This document shows, piece after piece, positions 45,823-55,638 of a stretch of DNA of 64,000 bases. The notes below the pieces were generated by a model that searched no databases, had not been told where the DNA came from, and worked only from the letters and a program-made list of their open reading frames with translations. The position numbers and the translations under genes were made by a program. The DNA is from Microbacterium sp. cx-55 (GTDB lineage: Bacteria > Actinomycetota > Actinomycetes > Actinomycetales > Microbacteriaceae), in NCBI RefSeq assembly GCF_021117345.1, contig NZ_CP088261.1:2356001-2420000 (forward strand). The letters are read 5' to 3'. How positions within the stretch are numbered: position 1 is the first letter of the stretch; each line of letters opens with the position of its first letter.

Positions 45823-46518
45823 TTGGCACAGCTTCTCGTTCTGAGCTCCGCTGGTGGCGCGCCCGCGCTGCCGGCGCTCGAACTGTTGAGCCACCGTGTC
45901 CGGCAGATTCCCGCCGAGCCCGCGCAGCTCGTGAACGCCCCGAGCGCCGACATCATCTTCGTCGACGCCCGCCACGACCTCGTCGGCGCGAAGTCGCTGT
46001 GCAAGATCCTCACCACGACCGGCGCCGACGCTCCCCTTCTTCTGATCGTCACGGAGGGCGGCCTCACCGCCGTCTCCACCGACTGGGGCGTCGACGACGT
46101 CATCCTCGTCACCGCCGGTCCGGCGGAGGTCGACGCCCGCATCCGACTCGCCGTCGGACGCATGTCGAAGGAGCAGGTTTCCACCCGCATCCAGACCTCC
46201 GGCATTACGATCGACGAGTCCTCGTACTCCGCGAAGGTGCACGGCAAGCCGCTCGACCTCACGTACAAGGAGTTCCAACTCCTGCACTTCTTCGCGACCC
46301 ACCCCTCCCGAGTGTTCACCCGCGAACAGCTGCTCAGCGAGGTATGGGGCTACGACTACTTCGGCGGCACCCGCACGGTCGATGTGCACGTGCGCCGCCT
46401 CCGCGCGAAGCTCGGTGACCTCGAGCAGCTCATCGGCACGGTGCGCAACGTCGGCTACCGCTTCAACGTCTACGAGGACGAGCAGATCCCGCCGGCCAAG
46501 GAGCGATCGGGCGTCTGA
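45823..46518 (+). CDS. GlnR-like orphan winged-helix regulator
   Basis: The 231-residue protein starts at TTG 45823 behind GGGAGGG. The C-terminal winged helix is typical OmpR ([36 protein letters not shown]). The receiver-like N-terminus ([29 protein letters not shown]) lacks the N-terminal acidic pair and the conserved Lys, so normal phosphorylation is unlikely. No kinase gene is adjacent. GlnR-type regulators control nitrogen genes; the exact role here is not shown. It precedes ppk by 69 bp. Confidence 0.85.
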   Translation: MAQLLVLSSAGGAPALPALELLSHRVRQIPAEPAQLVNAPSADIIFVDARHDLVGAKSLCKILTTTGADAPLLLIVTEGGLTAVSTDWGVDDVILVTAGPAEVDARIRLAVGRMSKEQVSTRIQTSGITIDESSYSAKVHGKPLDLTYKEFQLLHFFATHPSRVFTREQLLSEVWGYDYFGGTRTVDVHVRRLRAKLGDLEQLIGTVRNVGYRFNVYEDEQIPPAKERSGV

Positions 46519-46587
46519 CGCGTCGCCGTCCGCGAGGCGGTAGGGGCCGTTCACACGCAGGTCACTTCCCCCTGCAATGATGAGGGG

Positions 46588-48756
46588 ATGATCGCAGACG
46601 AGATGCTCGATGCCGGTTTGGGCGACGCGGATGACGACGACTTCGACTCGGGAACGGGCGCGGCCGACGGCGAACTGCCCGAGAACCGCTACCTCGACCG
46701 CGAGGTCAGCTGGCTCTCGTTCAACCAGAGGGTGCTCGAACTCGCCGAAGACCCGAATGTCCCCACCCTCGAGCGGGCGAACTTCCTCGCGATCTTCGGC
46801 AGCAACCTCGACGAATTCTTCATGGTGCGCGTCGCCGGGCTCAAGCGCCGCATCCTGACCGGCCTCGCTCTGCCGACCAACGTCGGACGCGCGGCGCAAG
46901 ACGTCCTCGCCGACATCTCCCACGACGCCCACGCGCTCCAGCTGCGGCACGCCCAGGCGTGGCAGAACCTCGTGCGCCCCGCCCTCGCCGACGCCGGCAT
47001 CGAGGTGCTCGGATGGTCGGAGCTCACCGACGACGACCGCGCGCGGCTCTACGAGTACTTCCAGACCCAGGTGTTCCCGGTGCTCATGCCGCTGGCCGTC
47101 GACCCGGCGCATCCGTTCCCGTACATCTCCGGCCTCTCGCTGAACCTCGCGATCCGGGTGCGCAACGCCAAGACCGGACGCCAGGAGTTCGCACGCCTCA
47201 AGGTGCCGCCCATGCTCCCCCGGTTCGTGCGCGTCTCGCGCGAGGGCGATCAGGTGCGCTACCTGCCCCTCGAAGAGCTCATCTCCAACAACCTCGGCGA
47301 TCTGTTCCCCGGGATGGAGATCCTCGACCATCACGCGTTCCGCCTCACCCGCAACGAAGACGTGGCGATCGAAGAGGACGAGACCGAGAACCTCATCCAG
47401 GCCCTCGAGGCCGAGCTGCTGCGCCGACGTTTCGGGCCGCCGATCCGTCTCGAGATCACCGACGACATGGACGACCTGACGCTCGATCTGCTCCTCAAGG
47501 AGCTCGACATCACGGATGAGGAGGTCTACCGGCTGCCCGGAACCCTCGACCTCCGCGGCCTGTTCGACCTGTCGCGCATCGATCGCCCCGACCTGCACTA
47601 CCCCCCGCACGTGCCGACGACGGCGACCGCGTTCCAGCCGGGTGACAACAACGAGCGTCCCGACATCTTCGCCTCCATCCGCAAGGGCGACGTGCTGGTG
47701 CACCACCCGTACGAATCCTTCGCGACGAGCGTGCAGGCGTTCCTCGAGCAGGCGGCGAAAGACCCGCACGTGCTCGCGATCAAGCAGACGCTGTACCGCA
47801 CCTCCGGTGACAGCCCCATCGTGCAGGCGCTCATCGACGCCGCCGAATCGGGCAAGCAGGTGCTGGCGCTCGTGGAGGTCAAGGCGCGCTTCGACGAGGC
47901 GAACAACATCGTCTGGGCGCGGAAGCTCGAGAAGGCCGGCGTGCACGTCGTCTACGGCCTGGTCGGCCTGAAGACGCACTGCAAGCTCGCCCTCGTCATC
48001 CGCCAGGAGAACGGCGTGCTCCGCAGCTACAGTCACGTCGGAACCGGCAACTACAACCCGAAGACCAGCCGCATCTACGAGGACTTCGGCCTGTTCACGG
48101 TCAACCCCGAGGTCGGCAAAGACCTCACCCGCCTGTTCAACGAGCTCAGTGGTTACGCGATCGAGAAAAAGTTCAAGCGTCTGCTCGTCGCCCCGTTGCA
48201 CCTGCGGAAGGGCCTGCTGCGGCTGATCGATCGCGAACGCCGGCATGCCCTCGATGGGCGCCCCGCCGGCATCCGGATCAAGGTCAACTCGATGGTCGAC
48301 GAGCAGATCATCGACGCGCTGTACCGGGCGAGCCAGGCGGGCGTTCCGGTGGAGGTCTGGGTGCGCGGCATCTGCAGCATCCGTCCCGGCGTGCCCGGCA
48401 TGAGCGAGAACATCACGGTGCGGTCGATCCTCGGCCGCTACCTCGAGCACTCGCGCATCTTCGCGTTCCAGAACGACGGCGCACCCGATGTGTACATCGG
48501 CAGCGCCGACATGATGCACCGCAACCTCGACCGCCGCGTCGAGGCACTCGTGCGCATCGTGGCACCGGCGCAGGTCGCCGAGCTCACGGACCTCTTCTCG
48601 CTCGCGATGAGCGACGAGACGAGTTCCTGGTGGCTCGACGGCGACGGGGTGTGGACCCGGCATTCCACGGATGCCGACGGCAAGCCCCTGATCGACATCC
48701 AGGACAAGACGATGGCCGCCGTCCAGCGGCGCCGACGTTCGCGGGCGGTGCGATGA
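46588..48756 (+). CDS. ppk: Polyphosphate kinase
   Basis: A 722-residue PPK1. It polymerises the gamma phosphate of ATP into polyphosphate. The N-terminal domain has [20 protein letters not shown]. The phosphohistidine region is in [25 protein letters not shown], with further catalytic residues in [13 protein letters not shown] and [26 protein letters not shown]. Length is close to the usual 700. It overlaps the Nudix gene by 4 bp (ATGA). Confidence 0.97.
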   Translation: MIADEMLDAGLGDADDDDFDSGTGAADGELPENRYLDREVSWLSFNQRVLELAEDPNVPTLERANFLAIFGSNLDEFFMVRVAGLKRRILTGLALPTNVGRAAQDVLADISHDAHALQLRHAQAWQNLVRPALADAGIEVLGWSELTDDDRARLYEYFQTQVFPVLMPLAVDPAHPFPYISGLSLNLAIRVRNAKTGRQEFARLKVPPMLPRFVRVSREGDQVRYLPLEELISNNLGDLFPGMEILDHHAFRLTRNEDVAIEEDETENLIQALEAELLRRRFGPPIRLEITDDMDDLTLDLLLKELDITDEEVYRLPGTLDLRGLFDLSRIDRPDLHYPPHVPTTATAFQPGDNNERPDIFASIRKGDVLVHHPYESFATSVQAFLEQAAKDPHVLAIKQTLYRTSGDSPIVQALIDAAESGKQVLALVEVKARFDEANNIVWARKLEKAGVHVVYGLVGLKTHCKLALVIRQENGVLRSYSHVGTGNYNPKTSRIYEDFGLFTVNPEVGKDLTRLFNELSGYAIEKKFKRLLVAPLHLRKGLLRLIDRERRHALDGRPAGIRIKVNSMVDEQIIDALYRASQAGVPVEVWVRGICSIRPGVPGMSENITVRSILGRYLEHSRIFAFQNDGAPDVYIGSADMMHRNLDRRVEALVRIVAPAQVAELTDLFSLAMSDETSSWWLDGDGVWTRHSTDADGKPLIDIQDKTMAAVQRRRRSRAVR

Positions 48757-49691
48757 CGGCGACAGCCGTCTACGCGGCGGGGGGTGTGCTCTGGCGTCAG
48801 GTGGACGGAAAGCTGCACATCCTGCTCATCCACCGCACCCAGTACCGCGATGTCACCCTGCCCAAGGGCAAGGTCGACCCCGGCGAGACCCTCGTCGAGA
48901 CGGCGATCCGCGAGATCTTCGAGGAGACCGGCATCCACGTCGCCCTCGGCCTCCCGGTCGGCGTCTCGCGTTACCACATGCCGAAGGGGCGCGAGAAGAT
49001 CGTGCACTACTGGTCGGCCGAGGTGACCGAAGATGCTGTCCGGGACTCGAAGTTCGTACCGAACAAGGAGATCGCGGCGCTCGAATGGGTCACCCCCAAG
49101 CACGCGCTGTCGTACCTGAGTTATCCCGTCGACGTCGAGATCGTCGAGAACTTCCTGCGGTTCGTCGACGACGGCGTGCTCGAGACGTTCCCGATCATCG
49201 TGCTGCGTCACGCGAAAGCGATGTCGCGCACGGACTGGGAGAAGTCGGACGCATCGCGCCCGCTGGCGCGCCGCGGGTTCCGTCAGGCGGCGTCGATCGT
49301 CGCGCCGCTCCGCGCCTTCGGCGTGCGCCGCATCATCTCGAGCGACGCCGTGCGCTGCGTCTCGACCGTCGAGCCGCTCGCGAAGGCGCTCGGGCGCGCC
49401 GTGCGCACGAGCGAGCTGATCAGCCAGGATGCCTGGGAAGAGGGAAAGCACGACTCCCGCACGATCGTCGGCAAGCGGGTGCGCTCGCGCAAGCCCGCGG
49501 TGATCTGCAGCCACGGCCCCGTGCTCCCCGACATCATGAACGAGCTCGCGCTGGCGACCGGCACCCTCCGCGGTTCCTATCTGGGCAGCGCGTCGGCCCT
49601 CGAGGTGGGTGCGTTCTCAGTGGTGCATCTCTCCCGCACGAACCCGGGTTCGGGGATCGCCGCCATCGAAACGCATCTGCCGAAGGTCTGA
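48753..49691 (+). CDS. Nudix hydrolase fused to a histidine phosphatase
   Basis: The 312-residue protein is a MutT1-type fusion. The Nudix domain (about 1-140) has a complete Nudix box, [23 protein letters not shown]. The C-terminal histidine-phosphatase domain (about 145-312) has [20 protein letters not shown] with the RHG-like RHA and [10 protein letters not shown]. Mycobacterial MutT1 hydrolyses 8-oxo-dGTP and Ap4A. It is translationally coupled to ppk (4-bp overlap), suggesting a role in nucleotide-polyphosphate balance. Confidence 0.9.
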   Translation: MTATAVYAAGGVLWRQVDGKLHILLIHRTQYRDVTLPKGKVDPGETLVETAIREIFEETGIHVALGLPVGVSRYHMPKGREKIVHYWSAEVTEDAVRDSKFVPNKEIAALEWVTPKHALSYLSYPVDVEIVENFLRFVDDGVLETFPIIVLRHAKAMSRTDWEKSDASRPLARRGFRQAASIVAPLRAFGVRRIISSDAVRCVSTVEPLAKALGRAVRTSELISQDAWEEGKHDSRTIVGKRVRSRKPAVICSHGPVLPDIMNELALATGTLRGSYLGSASALEVGAFSVVHLSRTNPGSGIAAIETHLPKV

Positions 49692-49692
49692 C

Positions 49693-50238
49693 GTGCACAG
49701 CGGGCTCGACGCGGTCCGCATCCGGTGGGCCGACGCGGATCCGGGTGACCGGCGCGGCACCTCGCGCCTTCTGCTCGGCGACCTGCTGCCGGGCGCCGTT
49801 GTCCGCGCGGGACCGTGCGCGCGCTGCGGCGGAGCGCACGGTCGCCCGTACGTCGAGGGCGGCCTCGACGAGGTGTCGGTCGCCTACGCGGCCGGCCGAG
49901 CCTTCGTCGCGGCCGTCTCGCGCTCGGTCGCCACGGCCGTGGGCATCGATGCGGAAGCGGGCGCACCGGATGCACCGGCACGGATCGATCGGATGCGGCC
50001 GGAGACCACCCTGCGGGAGTGGACGCGCATCGAAGCCGCCCTGAAGGCGGATGGTCGCGGCCTGACGCTCGACCCCGCGCTCGTCCGCATCCGCACCGCC
50101 GCGGACGGGTGGACCGCATTCGTGCCCGGCCGGAGCGCACCGATCGTCGGCCGAGATCTCGACGGGCCGGCCGGCGTCGTGCTCAGCGTCGCGATCGTGC
50201 CCGCGGAGGCAGCCGCGGCTCGTCGAGCCACCGGCTGA
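49693..50238 (+). CDS. 4'-phosphopantetheinyl transferase
   Basis: The 181-residue protein starts at GTG 49693, one base after the Nudix stop. It has GPCARCGGAHGRPYV, VAAVSRSVATAVGIDAEAG (Asp/Glu magnesium site) and LREWTRIEAALKADGRGL, the Sfp-type W..E..K motif, though the usual Lys before Glu is Ile. It would transfer phosphopantetheine to the carrier domain of the synthetase encoded 1.2 kb away. The last 56 bases overlap the opposite-strand M1 peptidase gene. Confidence 0.82.
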   Translation: MHSGLDAVRIRWADADPGDRRGTSRLLLGDLLPGAVVRAGPCARCGGAHGRPYVEGGLDEVSVAYAAGRAFVAAVSRSVATAVGIDAEAGAPDAPARIDRMRPETTLREWTRIEAALKADGRGLTLDPALVRIRTAADGWTAFVPGRSAPIVGRDLDGPAGVVLSVAIVPAEAAAARRATG

Positions 50239-51484
50239 GAAGCACGACCGCTGCCGGATCGACCTCGCGGACGATCGCGCGGAAGTCGTCGCCGGTGACC
50301 AGCCCGTGCCGGTGCCGCGTCGCCCAGTCCCGCAGCAGCACGAAGAACCGGTCATCGCCCAGGTGCCCGCGGAGGGCATGCAGCGTGAGCGCGCCGCGCT
50401 TGTAGACGCGGTCGTCGAACATCAGCTCCGGGCCCGGGTCGGCCAGCAGCAGATCCTGCGGTTCGACGCGCAGCACCGCCTCGTGCGCGGACGCACATTC
50501 CTGCGCCGTCGGTCCTCCGGAGGCCTCCGACCAGAGCCACTCGGCGTAGCAGGCGAAGCCCTCGTTCAGCCAGATATCGCTCCACCGCGAGATGCCGACA
50601 CTGTTGCCGAACCACTGGTGCGCGAGTTCGTGCGCGACGAGTCGTTCGGAGTCTGCGGCGAGGTGGTTGGCCCCGAAGACGCCCATCCCCTGCGCTTCGA
50701 GCGGGATCTCGAGCACATCCGCGGTCACCACGAGCGTGTACTGCGGCTGCGGGTACGCCCCGAACGCTCGCGAGAACACCGCCCCCATCGCCGCGACCTT
50801 CTCGAACGCGCGGACGGATGCGGCGCGAAGCGGCGCCGGCACCCAGAGCTCGACGGGCGCCCCGTCCAGCGACGGTAGCTCGGTGCGGACGTAACGCCCG
50901 ATCTGCACGGCGGCGAGGTACGTGGCGGTCGGCACGTCGGAGACGTACTCGACGACGCTCCGCCTCCCCTCCGTGCGTTCGGCGACCCGCGTGCCGGTGG
51001 CGACCGCCGCGTACTCGCGGTCGGTGGTGATCCGCATCCGGTACCGCGCACGATCGGCCGGACGGTCGTTGCAGGGGAACCACGTCGCGGCGCCCGTCGG
51101 CTGGTTCGCGACGAGCGCGCCGTCGGTCAGTTCCTCCCAGCCGATCGTTCCCCACCGCGACCGCCGCGGCGCGGGCGACCCGGCGTAGGCGACCTCGACG
51201 GAGAAGGACTCGCCGACCGCGAGCGGACGCGGAAGAGTGACCTGCAGGGCGCGCTGAACCTGCCGGAACACCGTGCGCGCATCGCCATCGACCCGCACGC
51301 GCGAGGCGCGGAGGCCGATCAGGTCGAGCGACACGGTACGGATCGGCTGCGTCGCGACCGCCGCGATGAGTGCTTTGCCCTCGAGCCGGTTCGTGCGCAC
51401 GCGGTAGTCGAGGTCGAGGTCGTAGGACACGACGCGGTACGACGGGTCGCCGCTCTGCGGCGCGTAGGAGTCGCCGCCCGTCAC
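50183..51484 (-). CDS. M1-family zinc metallopeptidase
   Basis: The 433-residue protein has the M1 core: GMGVFGANHL in the GxMEN-equivalent position, HELAHQWFGN (HExxH), WLNEGFACYAEWLW (third ligand Glu), and SYDLDLDYRVRTNRLEG at the N-terminal beta domain. It lacks the long C-terminal domain of PepN. Start GTG 51484 overlaps the stop of the PosA-type gene by 4 bp (GTGA), so it is translationally coupled; a longer frame from 51547 would overlap by 67 bp. It likely acts on peptides, possibly products of the coupled synthetase. Confidence 0.85.
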   Translation of the reverse strand: MTGGDSYAPQSGDPSYRVVSYDLDLDYRVRTNRLEGKALIAAVATQPIRTVSLDLIGLRASRVRVDGDARTVFRQVQRALQVTLPRPLAVGESFSVEVAYAGSPAPRRSRWGTIGWEELTDGALVANQPTGAATWFPCNDRPADRARYRMRITTDREYAAVATGTRVAERTEGRRSVVEYVSDVPTATYLAAVQIGRYVRTELPSLDGAPVELWVPAPLRAASVRAFEKVAAMGAVFSRAFGAYPQPQYTLVVTADVLEIPLEAQGMGVFGANHLAADSERLVAHELAHQWFGNSVGISRWSDIWLNEGFACYAEWLWSEASGGPTAQECASAHEAVLRVEPQDLLLADPGPELMFDDRVYKRGALTLHALRGHLGDDRFFVLLRDWATRHRHGLVTGDDFRAIVREVDPAAVVLLSRWLDEPRLPPRARSRR

Positions 51485-54400
51485 GATGTCGACTGGTACG
51501 CGCGCACCTTGACCGCGCGCCACGGGCCGATCGGGTTGCCGCTCCATCGCGTGCCCACGGGAACCGACTCGCCGCGCATCACGAGCGAAGCGGGGCCGAC
51601 AGTGGCGTCGGCGCCGATCACCGCGGCAGGAAGAACCACGCTGTGCGGCCCCAGGGTTGCTCCGGGTTCGAGTTCGACGACATCCATGCTCATGATTCGA
51701 TCATGGAAGAGGTGGGTCTGCACGACGCAGCCCCGGTTGACGGTGGATCCGTCGCCGAGAGTGACGAGATCGGGCTCGGGCAACCAGTAGGAGTCGCACC
51801 AGACGCCGCGCCCCACGCGCGCGCCCATCGCCCGAAGCCACACCGCGAGGGCGGGGGTGCCGACCGCGCCGCGGGCGAACCACGGGGCGGCGAGCATCTC
51901 GGTGAACGTATCGACCACCTCGGTGCGCCAGACGAAACTCGACCAGAGGGGCTGCTCGCCCGCGCGGATCGGGCCGACGATCAGCCACTTCGCCACGACC
52001 GTGATGCCGGCCGCGACCGCCCCGGCCGCGAGCAGCACGAGCCCGGAGAGCAGGAAGGCGACGAGCATGCCATAGGCCGCCGTCAGGGCGACGAGCGCGA
52101 AGAGCACCCCGAGTCCCACGGCGCAGGTGACGAAGACCGGCAGGATGCGGCAGATCTCCCACAGCGTCCGCGCGAGGCGGAGGACGGGCGTCGGGCGGTA
52201 GGTGCGGCTCTCATCACCCTCCGCCACCGCGCGGCGCAGACGCACCGCCGGCGAACCGAGCCAGGATGATCCCGCCTTGGCCTTGCGCGGCGCCGCCGAG
52301 AGGACGGCGACCAGGCCGTCGCGCGGCACGCGGTGCCCCGGCGCTGCCATGCCGGAGTTGCCGAGGAACGCGCGCTTACCGATGCGTACCGGCCCGATCC
52401 GCAGCCATCCGGCGTGCAGTTCGTACGACGCCACCATGGTGTCGTCGGCGAGGAACGCGCCATCCTCGATCCGCGCCATAGACGGGATCAGCAGCACGGT
52501 CGATGCCTCGACGTCGTGTCCGACGCGGGCGCCCAGCATCCGGAGCCACACCGGGGTGAACAGGCTCGAGTACAGCGGGAAGAGCACCGTGCGCGCCGAG
52601 TCCAGCAGCCGCTCGGTCGTCCAGGCCTGCCAGGCCACCCGGCTACGTACGCCGTAGGTGCCCTCGCGGAGCCCGATCGCCAGCAGTCGCACGGCGCCGA
52701 CCACGAAGCCGGCGTAGACGACGCCGGTGACGAGCACGCCCGGCACGAGCCAGACGAGCGCGGCCCCGAACGCCGCGAGGAGGTCGGGGGCGCCGCGCAT
52801 GCCGGTCGCGACGACGAGCGCGCCCACGAGGAACGCCGTCACCGGCAGCAGCGCCAGAACGAGGGCGGATGCGGCGTACGCCCACAGCCAGCCGTGCGGC
52901 GCGGCCGGGCGCCCCTCGGGCCACTCCCGGGCGACCCCGCCGACGCGCACCGCGGGCGATCCCGCCCACGTCTGGTCGGCACGCACGCGGCCGAACACGG
53001 CGGAGCCGGCCGCGACCACGGCGCGCTGGCCGATGTGCGTTCCGGGCGCGAGGGTGCTGCGCGCACCGACCGTCGCCTGCGCCCCGATGCGGATGCCGCC
53101 CAGGCGCAGCAGGTCGCCGTCGATCCAGTACCCCTTCAGGTCGACCTCGGGCTCGATGGACGCGCCGTCGCCGACCTCCAGCATCCCGGTCACCGGGGGC
53201 AGGGTGTGCAGGTCGACGTCGCGGCCGATCTTCGCGCCGAGCGCGCGGGCGTAGTAGGTCACCCAGGGCGCCCCGGCGAGCCCCACGGCGTCGACCTGAT
53301 CGGCGATCTGCTCCGCGAGCCAGAGCCGCAGGTGCACCGAGCCGCCCCGCGGGTGGTCTCCCGGGCGCACCCCGGAAAGCAGCATCCGGGCGGCGAGCGC
53401 CGAGATCGCCATCCGCCCGAACGGGGTCGCGAACAGCAGCCAGCCGGCGATGAGTGGCAGCGGGTGGACCGTCGGGAGCGCGTCGAATCCCGGCACCATG
53501 TTCAGCAGAGTTCCCGCGGTCAGCACGTACAGCAGCCAGCGGACGCCGGTGAGGATGAACAGGGGCACTCCCGCGAGCAGCTGCACCCACTGCGACGAGC
53601 GCGGAGTCGGGCGCGGACGGCGGTACTCGCCCGGGGCCTCCTCCGCGAGCATGGGGCCGATCGCCTTCGCCATCGCGCCCAGGCGCGGCACGTCGTAGAT
53701 GTCGGCGACCGCGAACTCCGGAACGCGGGCGCGGATGCGGGACACCAGCTGCGCCGCCGAGAGCGAACCGCCGCCGAGGTCGAAGAAGTCGACCTTCGGC
53801 CCCGGCACCGCGATGCCGAGCACGGCCTGCCATTGCTCGGCGAGCCATGCCTCGGTCGGGGTGAGGCCGGCGGCCGGCGTCTCGACGCCCGGGAGCGGCC
53901 AGGGCAGGGCGGCACGGTCGACCTTGCCGGAGGTGCGGACGGGCAGTTCGTCGACCGTGGCGAGCAGTGGGACGATCGCGGCGGGAAGACTCCGGGTCAG
54001 CCCCGCGCGGGCAGCGGACCGGTCGAGCTCGATCCCGGGCTCCATGACGAGGTAGCCCACCAGAACCGCGACACCCGACTCGGTCATCTGCACTGCGGCG
54101 GTCGCCGCCGACACGCCGGGAAGGTTCTGAAGAGCGGTCTCGACCTCGCCGAGCTCGATGCGGCGACCGCCGACCTTGACCTGGTCGTCGGCACGGCCCT
54201 GGAATACGAGACCCTCGGGGTCGTAGCGCACGAGGTCGCCCGACCGGTACGCGCGCTCCCAGCCGAGCGTCGGCATGGGCGCGTACTTCTGGGCGTCCTT
54301 CTCCGGATCGAGGTAGCGGGCAAGACCCACGCCCCCGATGATGAGTTCGCCGGTGCCGCCCTCGGGCACCCGGAAACCGTCAGCGTCGACCACGGCGAGC

Positions 54401-55458
54401 GCCCAGCCGTCGAGCGGCAGCCCGATCCGGACGGGCACGCTTCCATCGAGCAGCGCCCCGCACGCGACGACCGTCGCCTCGGTGGGGCCGTACGTGTTCC
54501 ACACCTCGCGCCCCTCGGCGGCCAGACGCGCCGCGAGCTCGGGCGGGCACGCCTCTCCGCCGAAGATCAGCAGGCGCACGTTCTCGATCGCCTCCGCCGG
54601 CCACATCGCGGCGAGCGTCGGAACCGTCGAGACGACCGTGATCCCCTGCCGGATGAGCCACGGCGCCAGATCTTCTCCCGAACGCACCAGCGCGCGCGGC
54701 GCGGGCACGAGACACGCGCCGTGCCGCCAGGCCAGCCACATCTCCTCGCACGAGGCGTCGAACGCGACCGACAGACCCGCCAACACTCGGTCGCCGGGGC
54801 CGAGCGGCGCGGCCTGCAGGAACATGCGCGCCTCCGCATCCACGAACGCCGCCGCCGACCGGTGCGACACCGCGACGCCCTTGGGCACCCCCGTGGAGCC
54901 GGACGTGAAGATGATCCAGGCGTCGTCCTCGACGCGGGGCTCCGGCACCGTGAGCACCGCGTGGGTCGACGGATGCGGCGGAGCCCCGACGTAGAGCTCG
55001 GATGCGGCCGCCGGGGCATCCGCATCCGCCCGCTCGCCGTCGCCGCCGTCCACACCGTCGTCGGCGCGCGGCACGTACACACCGCCCGCGCCGATCACCC
55101 CGCGAACCGCCGCCTCGCCGAAGACGAGTCGCGCTCGCTCATCGGGGTCGTCCGCGTCGACCGGCACGTACGCGGCGCCCGCCGCGATCACGCCGAGGAT
55201 CGAGATGTACAGCTCTTTCGCCCCTGACGGCATCCGCACCCCGACGCGGTCTCCGCGCCGCACTCCCGCCTCGTGCAATCGCGCGGCCGTGCGCACGACA
55301 TGCGCCATCAGCTCGCGGTAGCTGAGGGCCGTGGAGCCGTCATCGATCGCGGATGCTTCCGGGAACAGCGCGGCGGTGCGGCGCAATACCTCGAGGAGAG
55401 TCCGCGGTTCGGGCGTCTCCCCGACGCGATCGAGCGCGGCCTGCGGGTCGTGGTGCAT
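51481..55458 (-). CDS. Pls/PosA-type single-module amino-acid polymer synthetase
   Basis: A 1325-residue membrane-bound protein. The N-terminal adenylation domain (about 1-500) has IFTSGSTGVPKG, FDASCEEMWLAW and NTYGPTEATV. A carrier domain follows with the phosphopantetheine Ser in FFDLGGGSLSAAQLV (about 560). Then come six or so membrane spans alternating with three left-handed beta-helix, acyltransferase-like domains (about 705-820, 935-1080, 1170-1320). This is the epsilon-poly-lysine synthetase (Pls) layout, in which the soluble domains polymerise the carrier-bound monomer. The monomer is not identified. Start at ATG 55458 (MHHDPQAALDRVGE). It is divergent from pstS. Confidence 0.88.
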   Translation of the reverse strand: MHHDPQAALDRVGETPEPRTLLEVLRRTAALFPEASAIDDGSTALSYRELMAHVVRTAARLHEAGVRRGDRVGVRMPSGAKELYISILGVIAAGAAYVPVDADDPDERARLVFGEAAVRGVIGAGGVYVPRADDGVDGGDGERADADAPAAASELYVGAPPHPSTHAVLTVPEPRVEDDAWIIFTSGSTGVPKGVAVSHRSAAAFVDAEARMFLQAAPLGPGDRVLAGLSVAFDASCEEMWLAWRHGACLVPAPRALVRSGEDLAPWLIRQGITVVSTVPTLAAMWPAEAIENVRLLIFGGEACPPELAARLAAEGREVWNTYGPTEATVVACGALLDGSVPVRIGLPLDGWALAVVDADGFRVPEGGTGELIIGGVGLARYLDPEKDAQKYAPMPTLGWERAYRSGDLVRYDPEGLVFQGRADDQVKVGGRRIELGEVETALQNLPGVSAATAAVQMTESGVAVLVGYLVMEPGIELDRSAARAGLTRSLPAAIVPLLATVDELPVRTSGKVDRAALPWPLPGVETPAAGLTPTEAWLAEQWQAVLGIAVPGPKVDFFDLGGGSLSAAQLVSRIRARVPEFAVADIYDVPRLGAMAKAIGPMLAEEAPGEYRRPRPTPRSSQWVQLLAGVPLFILTGVRWLLYVLTAGTLLNMVPGFDALPTVHPLPLIAGWLLFATPFGRMAISALAARMLLSGVRPGDHPRGGSVHLRLWLAEQIADQVDAVGLAGAPWVTYYARALGAKIGRDVDLHTLPPVTGMLEVGDGASIEPEVDLKGYWIDGDLLRLGGIRIGAQATVGARSTLAPGTHIGQRAVVAAGSAVFGRVRADQTWAGSPAVRVGGVAREWPEGRPAAPHGWLWAYAASALVLALLPVTAFLVGALVVATGMRGAPDLLAAFGAALVWLVPGVLVTGVVYAGFVVGAVRLLAIGLREGTYGVRSRVAWQAWTTERLLDSARTVLFPLYSSLFTPVWLRMLGARVGHDVEASTVLLIPSMARIEDGAFLADDTMVASYELHAGWLRIGPVRIGKRAFLGNSGMAAPGHRVPRDGLVAVLSAAPRKAKAGSSWLGSPAVRLRRAVAEGDESRTYRPTPVLRLARTLWEICRILPVFVTCAVGLGVLFALVALTAAYGMLVAFLLSGLVLLAAGAVAAGITVVAKWLIVGPIRAGEQPLWSSFVWRTEVVDTFTEMLAAPWFARGAVGTPALAVWLRAMGARVGRGVWCDSYWLPEPDLVTLGDGSTVNRGCVVQTHLFHDRIMSMDVVELEPGATLGPHSVVLPAAVIGADATVGPASLVMRGESVPVGTRWSGNPIGPWRAVKVRAYQSTS

Positions 55459-55531
55459 TCCCTCAGGGTAGGGAGAACACATGAACGGGCGGTGACGGAG
55501 CGCGGGAATCGGCGCGTTCTCGCCTACGGTC

Positions 55532-55549
55532 GTTCACCTTCCGTTCACC
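55532..55549 (+). promoter_or_regulatory. PHO box upstream of pstS
   Basis: Two direct GTTCACC repeats at 55532-55538 and 55543-55549 with an 11-bp period match the actinobacterial PhoP/RegX3 PHO box. It lies 90 bp before pstS and 74 bp before the PosA-type gene, in the divergent gap. Confidence 0.9.
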
Positions 55550-55638
55550 GCCACTGCGCAGTCTGGTCAACACAGATGTCTAGCGTCGGGTGAGCCCCGC
55601 ACCGGGCACGAGTCCCCAACCCGAAGGATGATTCCGCA

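Noticed and set aside
45691..48663. Long minus-strand frame opposite ppk
   Set aside because: Antisense to PPK1, which has every expected motif on the plus strand.
52333..55227. Large plus-strand frame opposite the PosA-type gene
   Set aside because: Arg/His/Gly-rich antisense shadow without start signals or known domains.
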